Shown one piece after another: positions 35,801-47,526 of a stretch of DNA of 64,000 nt (positions within the stretch are counted from its first letter, which is position 1; the number at the start of each line of letters is the position of its first letter). The translations under genes and the position numbers were made by a program. The notes below the pieces were generated by a model. The model saw only the letters and a program-made list of their open reading frames with translations, was not told the origin of the DNA and did not search any database. Location of the stretch: contig OZ020259.1 in assembly GCA_963971285.1 (NCBI GenBank), positions 1,054,001 to 1,118,000 on the forward strand, given 5' to 3'. The stretch comes from Astropecten irregularis (taxonomy: Eukaryota; Echinodermata; Asteroidea; Paxillosida; Astropectinidae).

Positions 35801-38800
35801 GTGTATGTTTTCGCTTGTTAAAATCATTTGCATGCATACGTGTACATTGTGCCTGACTGACCTCATGTATGACATATTTGAAGACTACTCGCTTTGTAAT
35901 TTGAAACTAAACATTGCCATGACTAGGAATGTTGTAGTACAGAATTACATGTACGGTACTTTCAGATGTAACGGAAAACTGGGTCATTTTTACATCGTGT
36001 ACATGTATAGAGAGATTCCTTACATGTACACGTATGACCTGTCACAAAATGACGGATTTTACTTTTTTACCAAACCTGGTGGATTGACCCATTTTGAACC
36101 TTCATGGGTTACTTGACACGGGGCTTACAAACGAGATTCCCTAGTAATGTACCTCAAGTCACTTTATTGGTTTTACAGTTTACGATGTGTACGTAGACAT
36201 GTACAAATGTACATGTATGTTTCAATAGTCCAATGCCATGACCCAACACCCCTAAAAATACATACATGTAACTGTACATGTACTTGGGCCTGTAAATACA
36301 AATACATACCGGTATGCAGCACTTGTTCGGATTGCCTGTAGCGGTATAACGTTGCATTTTTTAGGATAATCATTAAAGAGCAATCACCCTTTTTGCTGCT
36401 TGATGGATGAAAAAGAAGCCCTCAATTACATGTATAGTTTACATCATGGGCATTAGTTATTGGGCTGTTTCTCATTTCAATTTCCGTTACAGTTGTGACC
36501 TTAGTGCATTGTTTTGAGCACATCAGCGGAGCCCACTTGAATCCGGCAGTCACGGCATCGCACATGATCATCAGACAGACGGGCATTGTCAAGGGATTGT
36601 TCTTCATTGGGGCCCAGTTCCTCGGCGCGTCCACGGCCGTGCTGCTGTTGCAGGGGTGAGTATTGGGAATTACAGTTCATGGGGTCAATTTTACAAATCT
36701 CTGAAGGGTGCCCTCAGCTAGCATCATCATCCAACCACGAGCGTCATCGTCACGCTAATATACACTGTACAAAACTATGGGTTTTTCATTGTTTTGCCTT
36801 AAATACATTCAGTTTGATTTTAAAATGCTTGTTGCAATACAATAATTATGTACATGTATGTCCCTAACCAGTGAACAATGTAATGGCGAACCCATCACCT
36901 AAAACATGAATCAGTAAATAAGATGTATCATAGGTTTGCGGTGACTCCATTTGATCTCTTCTGTAAGTGTGTGTGGTTTTGAGAACAACTGATGGTTTAA
37001 CACTTGACGTTTCGAACAGTGTGCTCTGTTTGTCTTCAGGAGAGTGACTGAATCAGTATTAGCTTAATTTAATAGTGAAATTAAAATTGCATATGTGTAC
37101 TTGTAAGAGTGAACAGTGACATTACATTATCAGTGCGGAATACACAGAGTTGTAATTGTCATAGACCTTGCAATGCTTTCAACATTTTTCACACAGAGAT
37201 GTATACAATTCCCCAAAAAAGAAACAAAACAACTTTGTTGCTACTGGCAGTGCAATTTATATGCATTGGCCGTGACCCTTAATCCCTCGTGTCAGCTGTG
37301 GGGACACTTCATGAAGCGTGGCGGAACAAGCTGTGATCCAGCCGGGGGCAAAAACCCCAGCAGGTCCCGGGTCCTGTGATCAAGGGGAAGAACAGATGGC
37401 TATTGCTAGGACAACAATCTACCCGATCTCACGCTGTGCGATATCCATGGGAACGTGAGAGAGTCCTCTCGTTACAACCTTCTCCTTTTATCTGGAGTGT
37501 AAAGCAATGTGCATCATCTGTGTAAATAATTATGTGAACGCTCGTACATTGTCCTGGAACAGACGAGGTGTTTGGGCGCAGCGATAATAATCAATTTCTA
37601 AACAAACCTATCTCGGAACTGAACATTATGACAATGTAGAGACAGAACATTGTTTAAATTGTGAAAGGAACACTGAAATTTCCCGTTACAAAGGTGTGAG
37701 AGTTCCCATTAGAGGAAAAACACTGTCACTGTACATCCTTTATCAAATTGTACATTTCAAACTTGAATATTGACATTTCATTTCATTCAGTCCGTTCCTG
37801 CTTTTGTCTAGGAGGGGTCAGTGGCCAGAAACATTATCATATCCAGCTTTGAAAATTAAGTTTATATCAAGTCCAAATTCCTACAGCAAAAAACAAACAT
37901 ATAATCTTATCTCATCTATGTCACCCTCATTGGGTGACCTTAGATTGAGGACAATAGATTTGCATACAGGTGTGTAAGGCCTAGACCTGCTAAGTGAGTG
38001 GCTCAGTGTACACACAACTGCAAACCCACATGTTCATGTAGGCCTACATTCATGCATGAAGTTTTACAAGAGGTTTTTATATACTGTACATTTTGTGCAT
38101 GGCAAGATCCCTGCTAGGATGGAAACGTCAGGTCTACTAACTCTAAACATTGAGAATTCAGGCAATGACTTGCTCCATGCCCTAACTACAGCAAAACCTA
38201 AAAAAAAAACAGAAACTTTGAATCCCAACTTCCCAAGCCCGATGATTTGGAGGCTTAGTCCCAGAGCCACTGAAGTTCACAACAACCCAACTATTAACCC
38301 AGTTATTCACCCTCTCTTATTGGTCGTCAGTGGTGTGACCTTCATAAATGCCCACGAGTCCCCCTCTCCCCCCCCCCCCTTGTTATTGAAGGCTTGTTCC
38401 TGCCTACTGACTGGCCTACACATCCCAGCCAGCGTGCATGCCACATGCTCGTGTGGAAAGGGCACTGGGAAAAAAAGCAACAAAAACACACACACGCAAG
38501 AACGTCTGTCGGGCGTGTCGGCTGCAATAATAGCAATTCAGCATGCACATGACCGACACGCGGCGCCTATAATGCCCAAATCAACAGCCTCATGCCAAAC
38601 ATTCCTCAGCAAATTTTCTTTCCTCACTTCAATCCTCAAAGAAAAGAGAAAGACAAGAATGGCCTAATTCTGGACTATTAGTGGTCTTGTTCAGGTCAAA
38701 CTTTTGATAAGTGGGTCTGCCCTGCCCTCCAGCCCTCTGTACATGCAATTTGCTGTTTGTGTACTTTGTGAAAAGATCCTCTTGTGTACACACATATGCC

Positions 38801-41800
38801 AAAGGTAAAGATAAATTGCTAACTTGTGTCTTCATGGGTGCTACATTATGTATTCCCCATAACTTGTTTTACTACTGACCAACTGGACCAGTTGGCTCAC
38901 CTCTTGACTAGTCCAATCATTAGAGCTAGGAACAGATGTTTCAAGTTACTGGTCCTCTTTTTGTGTGAGTGAATTCACACATTTATTTTCTGCAATTAGT
39001 ATTCATCCCTACTTGGCAAGATACATGTAACTTTTCTCATAATTTCCTTCAATTTTAAATATTAAATTACAAGTCACAGTATACATATAGGCCTAATGGA
39101 AAGTTTTTCAGTTCTCAGTATTATTTTTGACAAATAACTTTTAAAGTTAATAAGGTAAATTTGTCGGGTTCGCTAAATTACAAATAAATGAAAACAGTAC
39201 TGAAGGAAAAAACGCTCAGTCGTAGCGGTATCATAAATGTGGCATTATGATGGGTTAAGGGCTAACGTTTGCAATTATTTGGACTGGTCCACTGGACGAC
39301 GTCAACAAGGGTTTGACCGGTCCACAGGCATTTTGACTGGCATTTGGTCACTGGACTAGTGTTATGTTCCAAACCCTATACACCTCTGGCATCAAATTAA
39401 AATGCCTCAGTCATTAAACACTTTCCAAAGTTAATTAACAAAACGTTCAAATCAAATTGTTTTGCTGGGGGCTTTGAGCAGATTCCAAAACGGCCGGCCG
39501 TGATTGTAGAGCTGCCTGCCAACCATAGCGAGGAAGCAGAGGTTATCGGACGAATTCCCAGATCGGTATTTGAAGAATCCCATCTCCAGGATGGAGTGAT
39601 CATAAACTGCCATCATGTTATGTGTCTTTGCCAGACTAGCGTGTCAAGGCACCCAAGATATGCCGTCAGGTTGAAGATTTGTCAAACTGGAGACCGAGGG
39701 AGAGATATATCCTCGTCCGGAACAAATCATGAACCTGGAATTTGTTTGAGAAAATGATTTGCGATCAGAGTAGGAAATATGAGGCGAATGTGATTTTTAC
39801 CGCAACGGGCAAAAAAGTGCTATCAAGTACATGTAGGCTTAATGACTTCTAGAATTGAGATACTGTACTACTGTAATCATAGCTTTAAAGTTCATCTATA
39901 TTCCTCTTGATTTATTATGCTCAGTTTTCTCTTCTGTTGCTTTTTCTATTTAGCCCTCACCTTGAGTGGCCTTCTGGGGCCCTGCATTGGGCGATTTACA
40001 TAAAAAAACATGTACATGTACAGTATCAGTGTCAGCCTACATTGTACACATAAAAGACTCTCAGAACACAATTAAAAACAGTACACAAAATATGATTTAA
40101 GGATTTGTGGGTGATGGACTCCTATTTCTTCCTCTGGTCCCTATTTTATGGCTTGCTTAGAATCATGACTAATGGAAGCAGAGAAGTCTTAGCTTTCAAG
40201 ATAATTTTTCATGACTTAACAAGAATTCTCAGCTGTGGGCATGCTTTCTTAGGACTCCTAAATTTTAAGGACTTCTCACTTCCTGGTACTTAGCTAAAAT
40301 ATTGTACAATTTTGGTGTGAGCCCTATAAAAGAAGAATAATGATCATTAGGTACAAAATATTGTGGGACAGAACTTTTAATTATCTCCGTGCAATTGGGT
40401 CCAGGTCACTGTACAGTGTACACTCAATGGGTAACTTGTTCATTTGGAACTTTCATGAGTACATTGTACATGTACTATGGTCTGCTGCCATGTTGTCTTT
40501 TGCCTCAGTACGTTTCCATGTTTTCCTTCTTGTGGCGGCCCATTTGATAATAAAAGACCTTAACGCATGATAGCACATCAGATGGCATAGTCTTTGTCCT
40601 CCAGACATGCCACAGATGAACATGAAAAGACAGTCTCCTTCTGTTGCCCTCGAATTTGAATACAATTTGCCGGAACAATGGCAAGCCAACCTCAGCGAAA
40701 GATAATTTAACAATAATAATAAACAAGCATTTATAAAGCGCCGTCTATCGAGAAAATGGGGGTAAGAAAAGAATAAGTGGGAAAACAAACATGAAGAGAT
40801 CACAATGAGGGTCAAATTATAGTTATAAGTGAATTTGGGAACAGGAAAGTCTGCGGTTTTGACGATATTAAAAAGTGTTCAGAGAAGTACATGTGGTGAA
40901 GCTTTACTCTCTGAAGTTATTAATTTAAGGTATTTAACCTCTTTTTTATCAATGTTGAGTATTTTGCGTATTTTGATGGCTTTGTTTTCCTACCCAGTTT
41001 CTCTTATTCTTTGATGTACATATATACTATATGCTGCATTTCATTACTTTCTTGGATTTAAGCAATATTTCTTACTTTTAAAGTTTCCTCTTTTCTTATT
41101 TCTTTTTTTACTTCCTGCAGCTTTCTACCAACGTCCATCCTTGGCAACATGGGTTATACGGTCGTCTCAGCCCAGATCACCTCCCATCAGGCCATGGGTC
41201 TGGAGTGCCTCATGTCCTTCCTCTTTGTCTTCACCTTCTTGTCCTCCTCAGAGCCCACCAGGTTTGCCTCCAAGATGGTAGCGCTGCCTGTTGGTCTGAC
41301 CTACCTCATGAATACATTATGGGGGGTGAGTATGGTGCAAGGAAGCCTCCTTGGGCTGATTTCACTGACGCTTTACGATCATCGCTTAAGCCCAAATCCA
41401 TCGCTAATTGGACAATCGATCGCTACTTTGCCTAGCAATTTTCCGTTTAGCGATGGATATGTCTTTAGCGTTAGTGAAATCTGCCCCAGAACTTACATGT
41501 ATAAGATGTGAAAGTTTACTTGGTCAATTTATTGTCAAGTTCTTTCATCTAAGACTGTTGGCCAATGTGCAGTCTTTCCTTTTTTTATCAGAGAGTTGGC
41601 CATGGAGTGTTCTTGATTCTTATTCTCCGTCGTTTTCTTTTCTTCGGCAGTATGAGTTCACAGGCGCCAGCATGAACCCAGCTCGTACCCTCAGTGCTGC
41701 CCTGGTGCTAGGCAAGGCTGGCGAGTGGCCGGTCATACTGGAGGTAAGTCATCTATCACCTTGACAGTGTTCTAGCCACGCCGGTCGGCACCGGTTGGGG

Positions 41801-43512
41801 ACAGCCGGCACTCGGCCTTTCCGACCGGCAATGAGATGAAAAATCATGTTACCGACCAGCACAAAAAATCTCGAAAATCACAGAAAATGCTGAAAGAACA
41901 GTAAGATTTTGACTTGGGGACAAATTTGGAAAGATAAATTGACTAGATTCCCGATAACAAAACAGGATATTGCCGACACGTTCACGTACGTACGGACTTG
42001 CATGTATTATCTCCTGGACCCCGGCAGTGAAGGGAGAGAGCTCCACTTGCTACGCTTCACAATAAGTACATTTAGCCCGCACTCAAAATGGGCTAGCTAT
42101 AACACTGGATCTTGACCATGACAACATTGTCTTTCTGCAACATGCATGTGAAGCACATCAAAGTACATCACTTTGTACTTTCTCTTATCATGCACACTCT
42201 CACTTTTGTCCAAGTTACAACCTTTAACTCATTTTAATTGCCATGCGGCAGAACAGAATCCAACAGAGTCATTATTGCAGTTTGAACTTGATAATTTAAA
42301 CCATTTAAATTAACACACAATGCTTTATTGGTATTTGGTAAATGCATCAGCCCATAACACAGCTTGTGTACTTATTTTTAAGCCTCGTGTTTGTGATGTT
42401 GTGTGCCCTGATGCGATAAACATTTCTATTCATGAGCGAGCCTGTTATTTTAAAAATGGCATTTAACTCCTTATGCCCGGAAGCAAGTGCACTTGTGCTG
42501 GTCGCTTGCCGTTTTCAAAAGCCAATCCATTTCCCCTTTGTTCAGTTGTTGTTCGGCTGGGAACGATTCGCTTGGCTGCTCCTTTGCAACGGAGCATGGC
42601 CATTCTGCACGCGCTTCAGAATTTGCTCTTGAAAACACATTTTTGTTACCGTGAAAAATACTTTGCGGTGTCTTTGGTGTTCGTTCATCCGTTGCATGTC
42701 TTGTACAGAAAGTTGAGAGCTTTGCAACCAATTCTCGATTAACCTCACAACTTTGTTCAAATAAAAAACTTGCAAGCACATGTATGTACATGTATGTGTG
42801 GTTTTTGTTAATGCGTTGAACAACACTGGTGCACTGTGTATCACAAAGAAATGAGAGGGTACCATTCAAAATGAAATTCCACGTGGCTTAGCCTGGTAGC
42901 ATGCCCCTGTGCTTTATCACACAAAATGTTTAACATGTCTCAACAGTTTCAAATTGGGGTGTGGGGCCTGCCTAAATGTTTGAACCAGAGCTTGGTACAC
43001 GTTATGTACTGTAGTTTTGTACAAGTAATAAACTGTTGCAAACTGCTCATCAACCAAAATAATGACCTGAAATTTATAAAATGCTCGGAGTTAGGAGGGC
43101 CTGATGCGTTTCAATCCTAGCAGAAGGCTAAATTGTTTTGTGAGTTTTTATGTACATGTACTATAAGTAAGTTAGGTGAACAAAGAAACATTGACTCAGG
43201 AGTGGGATTCGAACCTGTAGCCCCTGGAATACCGTTATGGTATTCAGTCAATTTGTTTGTGTCACTTTTCAATGATTTAAATTTTTGACAATTCTCTTGT
43301 CTCAGGTCTACCTTGCCGGACCTCTGGCTGGCGGCATTGCCGCTGCTCTCATCTACAAGTTCATCTTTGACCCGACCTTCGTCCTGGGCAGCATGAGGTC
43401 GCTGCGTTCCGGCTCCAACTTTGACTCCTCTGAGGAGGACAACATGATCGCCCTGCAGGCCATCTCGCCCCATCGTAAGGAGGACAGAGCAGCAACAAGG
43501 GGCGTAGTTTGA
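32855..43512 (+). CDS. Aquaporin (orthodox MIP-family channel), 5 coding exons, complete
   Basis: Exons 32855-33128, 36493-36655, 41121-41325, 41651-41743 and 43306-43512, all GT-AG, encode 313 residues. A basic cytoplasmic N-tail of about 45 residues precedes six predicted membrane spans (about 50-68, 82-100, 120-142, 167-186, 196-214, 246-267). Loop B carries HISGAHLNPAVT (NPA 108-110) and loop E GASMNPARTL (NPA 223-225, R226). Loop E has NPART rather than NPARD, so this is not an aquaglyceroporin by that mark; overall it is closest to AQP1/AQP4-type water channels. By alignment with AQP1, the pore-lining residues are L88, T211, A220 and R226 instead of Phe, His, Cys and Arg. The C-terminal tail has SSEEDN and several Ser/Thr. 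The ATG lies in AAAATGGCC; no in-frame upstream start with homology was seen. The subtype is not assigned. Confidence 0.92.
33198..33266. mobile_element. 69-bp perfect hairpin with 9-bp flanking direct repeats
   Basis: Arms 33198-33220 and 33244-33266 are exact 23-bp reverse complements (TAGTTGCGATGATCGTAACC...). CCATTTTTA directly flanks both sides (33189-33197 and 33267-33275), as a 9-bp target duplication would. Confidence 0.75.
34610..34970. repeat. Degenerate minisatellite, AGAAGGAT core
   Basis: At least ten copies of the core TAGAAGGATYNAGG are spaced irregularly at roughly 30-70 bp, with diverged spacers. In aquaporin intron 1. Confidence 0.65.
36656..41120 (+). other. Aquaporin intron 2, contents
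   Basis: A 4.5-kb intron. A 203-codon open frame at about 38056-38667 lacks any recognisable domain and starts in a repeat-derived stretch, so it is not called a gene. Two GAAACGTC-type stem-loop motifs lie at about 37000-37045 and 38095-38140. A LINE- or SINE-type 3' tail is at about 40700-40770. The relatively complex, CpG-containing block at 39480-39760 is unidentified. Confidence 0.6.
40700..40770 (-). repeat. Retroposon 3' tail fragment
   Basis: On the minus strand it reads GGCGCTTTATAAATGCTTG followed by a (TTA)n run, the typical 3' end of invertebrate LINEs and SINEs. Confidence 0.45.
41351..41488. mobile_element. Palindromic element R2 in aquaporin intron 3
   Basis: Left end GGGCTGATTTCACTGACGCT, right end TTAGCGTTAGTGAAATCTGC. 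It starts only about 25 bp after the exon-3 donor and takes up over 40% of this 325-bp intron. Confidence 0.75.
41744..43305 (+). other. Aquaporin intron 4, contents
   Basis: Holds a GAAACGTC-family repeat (about 43000-43135, minus) and a rearranged SINE fragment. The rest is unassigned; open frames at 42430-42870 occur on both strands without known motifs. Confidence 0.6.
43169..43281. repeat. Rearranged SINE family A fragment
   Basis: The first half is the reverse complement of the tRNA-like module (GTGGGATTCGAACCTGTAG). The second half is the family tail in forward orientation (CACTTTTCAATGATTTAA). It ends about 25 bp before aquaporin exon 5. Confidence 0.55.
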
Positions 43513-44015
43513 GACGACCACTCCTCCAGGCATCGGGTAGCTCACCTCCCACCACGGAAAATGAAAACATGGAGTCCAAAACTTTGTGGAGATTTTGTAT
43601 TGAACATGTTGAACATGTCAGGATGGAAATATACATTAAAGAAGAACTGATATGGAAACCTGTATAGAACCTGAGTGCGGAGTTTGGTGACCACGGACCA
43701 GCTTTTCTAGGTCACAGGAGCCACTAATTCTAAAGTTGCGTCCAAGCGTTTTTCAGTTTTAGCCCATGAGAAGGATCTTGAAGGATCGAAACATCAAGCC
43801 CTACCAACTCTGAGCAAGAGAGATTGTGTCGTTGAGGTGACATTGAAGAAGCACCAGCTACAAAATCCTGATAGAAACCCCAGACCAGCTCAGCTGATGT
43901 CAAGAATGATCGCTTCAAATATCGGGAGAAGACCTTCCTGGAACATTTGAACTTCGCTCTCTGTATTATATATCGTTTTTATAACGATCTGACAATTGTA
44001 GAAGAGAAGAATAAA
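43513..44015 (+). other. Aquaporin 3' UTR with poly(A) signal candidate
   Basis: AATAAA occurs at 44010-44015 inside a small inverted repeat (GAAGA...TCTTC). An earlier ATTAAA lies near 43635. The UTR includes a GGATCGAAACATCAAGCC stem-loop relic at about 43765-43812. The exact end is not known. Confidence 0.4.
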
Positions 44016-44285
44016 TCTTCTCTTTAAAGATGCAGGGAAATAGACTCAGGTTTTGCTTTTCTCTTTTTTCTTTGTCGGACTTTTCATCGACTGAAAATGC
44101 GATGGAAGAAGAGAAGTGGGAAAAAAAGAAGAAATTGTCGTGAATGTTTTGTCTTAAATGTGAATGAGAGACTCTATGCATTAAATGTGGTTGCCATTTT
44201 AATTCTAACCCTCTGAAGTCCCTGGCATTGAACCATCAACTTCAAGCTCCTGCTTTGTCCTGGATCATAAGTTGGCATAAACCAG

Positions 44286-44471
44286 TGGCCAATTTCATAG
44301 AGGTGCTAAAGCACCAAACTTTGCTTAAGCACCAAAAACCTTGGTATATAAAATAAGTATGCCAGCCAAAACTCCATGTGAATGTTATGCTTAGCAAGCA
44401 ATGGCTCAAAGGCATTAAACATCACATAACAATTTGGTTAGTAATCCTGTTTGATCTATGAAATTGGCCCC
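44286..44471. mobile_element. Foldback element, family 'GGGGCCAATTTCATA' (internally deleted)
   Basis: Left end GGCCAATTTCATAGAGGTGC, right end CTATGAAATTGGCCCC; about 55 bp shorter than the typical copy. Confidence 0.7.
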
Positions 44472-45529
44472 TGTTTGACAGGTTGTGTCCCCATTGTTCA
44501 TGGACAGTATCCAGAAGCCAGGCTGTATTGATTTTAAGTGCGCGTCTTTTTTTAACGTGAAAAGAAGTTTGAGAGAAGATTTGAGGCTTGAAGGCCTGAC
44601 CCTGGCCTGGCTTTTCAGTGGCTGGGCTTGACCAATATTTAAGTTTCTCTCCCATTTTGTAAAAATAGAATGTAAATAACATACTGGGTTTTTTTATTAT
44701 ACAAAGTGACCACACAGGATTCAAATGGACTGTGAAGTATTTGGAGAATCCCAAAAAAATTCTAACTTGTGACGATTAGGGAAATTTATGGACTACAAAT
44801 ACATGTAACATGTAGGATTGCTGATATTTTTACTACTCAGTATTAGATCACAGTCCGTTTCCATAACAACAAGATTCAGTTACTCCTTTGGCTTATGCAA
44901 ACAATTGAATGCCATTAAACCTGTAATATTAATACAATAAGAAATAACAAAGGTGAGGCATATATATAGGGTTTTTTGTTTTGTCAAGATTGAAATATTT
45001 TCTTTTGAATGAAATACATCAAGTGAAATCGATTGCTATAATATTCATGATGAATTATGTGTTTATACTTGTACGTGCAGAATTCGTGCAAAACAAATTA
45101 CCTTCGGAAAAATTAATTGCTTTATGTTGGTAATATAAATATAACAAGGTAGACAGATTCATTGTATATTAACAGAAATTGAGGGGTAAATATACTGTAT
45201 GTACTAGACATAGACCATCTTGTATTCTTTACAGGGAGGGAATTTCCACAGTTTTTCAATATCCAGTGTCAGTCCATGACAACTCTCAAAAGAAATTATG
45301 TGAGAATCTAACTATGCACTTCGTTATCTAGTACCGGTAATTATTCTGACGGATACCTGAAAAGCAGTGATGTGCAACTTAGAAAGAAATGATCAATCTT
45401 TGTACCATAGGTCATTGTATACATGTTAATTAGGAGTCAGTAATGAATAATAGGCGTTACATTTACACATGTTGCTTACAGAGGGACACAAGTAGTAATC
45501 TTACCCCACCCTGATGGAGCAAATTCTAC

Positions 45530-45700
45530 ACATTGGAAGCCTTGAATTTAATGGAGGCTATGAAGGCCATGGCCTTCGTTGCCCTGGTTCTGGACCTTCG
45601 TGCCCCTTCAAATGTGTTCATAGACATTATGATTTTCCAATGGAAGTGCCCCTTGGAATGGAAAAGTGGCCTTGCCCCTTTCAGAACCAATTTCCTGGCC
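45530..45700 (+). repeat. ~170-bp interspersed repeat (copy 1)
   Basis: CATGGCCTTCGTTGCCCTGG, CATAGACATTATGATTTTCC and GAAAAGTGGCCTTGCCCCTT occur in the same order at 48214-48372. Identity is high but small indels break any common reading frame. Confidence 0.7.
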
Positions 45701-46522
45701 TGCCATTGGTCATAATTCACTTTCCAAAGGCTTGCTGGTCGGGAAAACATTGTCAAACTTTCCAAAGTCATTGGGAATGTGACACAAGAGGTATCTTTGC
45801 AGTACATTATTTGGGCCAAAGAGCCAGGGATCAACCGTCCTGAAAATTATCTCCTTGTAAACCTTTCCATCCTTGGAAAAGATTTTACATGGCAGGGACG
45901 GGTTAATTAAAAAAACACAGGGGAAACAAAAACACACAATGAGGTGAATTTTCAATGGTTAACCAGTGACATACAGATAATCACCATAACAGAAATTAAC
46001 AAAAAATACATAGACAAGAGTAAAGGTTAACATTTTTTGGTTATTAATAGCACGACGTGGGTTAGGTATGATTTAATATTAATTTGTAACATAACAGATG
46101 TATTTTTGTATTCCATTTTTGTACTGAATTTTTTTAGGTGAATGAAAAACAGATATTTAGAGATATTATACATTTACTGAACTTGAGTTTTCAATAAATT
46201 GTGTATCTTTTTAAATATCCAAACAAAAAAACAACTAAAGTCGATTCTTAGTTTTATTCTAATTGCATATCTGATCGAGAAAAAAATCTTATAATATATC
46301 CTACTTGTCTGCTTGTTATTATATCATAATTATTTTTAGTAACATTTATTCACTTTTTACATAAACATTTAAAGTCGTCATAAGATTAATGCTTCTCTCA
46401 GCATTATAATTTCACAGAAAACTAAATCCTGGCACCATTTTGTGTTCACATACTGCCTTTTGCTTTATCCCTGATCATTATTGAAGCTTCTAAAATCCAC
46501 TACTCGTTAGATTTTATGGGCG

Positions 46523-46735
46523 TTTTGATATGGAGGCTCAGGCGCCGGCTCCATTTCGTGAATCTATTCTAAAATAACAGGTAGCAAAATAGAGGCTTTT
46601 CGCTTTGGTTCGGAAGTAGATTCTCTGGTTTGAAAAGGAAAAAAGAGCTTCAGCTTCAATGTAATACCACAACCTATGTTTTCAGCATATGGATGTCAGA
46701 GCTGAAGCCTGAGCCTCCGTTTCCACAATGGGGTC
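46523..46735. mobile_element. Foldback element R5
   Basis: Left end GATATGGAGGCTCAGGCGCC, right end AAGCCTGAGCCTCCGTTTCC; interior TAGATTCTCTGGTTTGAA as in the other copies. Confidence 0.7.
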
Positions 46736-47007
46736 GTCTAGCAACACCTGTGCCAAAATAAGATCATTTTCTGTTGATGACTAGGTGCATATTAGGCCAC
46801 CATTGGCAAGTACAAGGTATTTAAAAAGAAATTATTCAGACACCTCTTGTTTTTCGTGCAGATGCAAAATTGGACGAAAACTTCCGCCCAAAATATTATT
46901 GAGATAGTGTTTGTTAAAGCATTGTTCTACTGTACACGGTTTGTTCCACATTCAATGTGATTATGGTGATGCGCACAATGATCTACAGTGATCTGCCTGA
47001 GAAAACA

Positions 47008-47090
47008 AGGTCGCCGGTTCGAATCCCGCTCCAGTCAATTTTTCTTTGTTCAGTTTCAGTCAGTTTCCCTTGTGGTTATTTGATGATTGA
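47008..47090 (+). repeat. SINE family A fragment
   Basis: B-box end GTCGCCGGTTCGAATCCCGC plus the tail to TTATTTGATGATTGA. Confidence 0.7.
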
Positions 47091-47526
47091 TTGAAACAAG
47101 ACATAATACTAGATTCGTTTAGTGTCATAGGATCTCATAAGTGGTTAGTGAGACTAAATGAGAAAATCTGCGGTTATTTGGGTGGAATTATGGTGCAATA
47201 TGGCTAAACAGGCCTTAGAGGAATAAGGGTTATTCTATACATGTACACAATCTCACTGTTAATATCTTATACAGTACACGATTATACGATTACTATTTTA
47301 CTATACAAGTCAAATCACGTTCGAGTACTTTTAGGGAAATGGAATGATGTAGGTTTGAGTAATATATAAACACGTGTTCGAGGGGTACTTTGTTCATAAC
47401 AAGGCCTTAGTTATTACCTCCGCACCCCTACGTCCAACAAACCTAAAGGTGGGAACATGCCCATTACAGCTTCAACGACACAGCTTGGGCAGTATTCCCA
47501 ATTGGGCAGGGGGGTTGACACTGGAG

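Larger units (their letters stand above)
33129..36492 (+). other. Aquaporin intron 1, contents
   Basis: Holds a 69-bp hairpin with flanking duplication (33198-33266), an AT-rich stretch (about 33345-33420), repeated GTTCTA/TAGAAC motifs (33419-33695), a (GA)n tract (34087-34102), a degenerate minisatellite (34610-34970) and ACATGT clusters (34310-34345, 35990-36290). No coding exon recognised. Confidence 0.7.
44472..47526. other. Convergent intergenic region between aquaporin and FAM8A1
   Basis: AT-rich sequence with a ~170-bp repeat copy (45530-45700), foldback R5 (46523-46735) and a SINE fragment (47008-47090). No gene evidence otherwise; a frame of about 110 codons at 45514-45843 lies on the repeat. 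Confidence 0.6.

Noticed and set aside
38056..38667. 203-codon open frame in aquaporin intron 2
   Set aside because: No domain or homology; low-complexity Pro/Ser/Lys content, starts in a repeat-like stretch and overlaps frames on the other strand.
45514..45843. 110-codon frame that looks protein-like
   Set aside because: Lies on an interspersed repeat whose second copy (48214-48372) does not preserve the frame.
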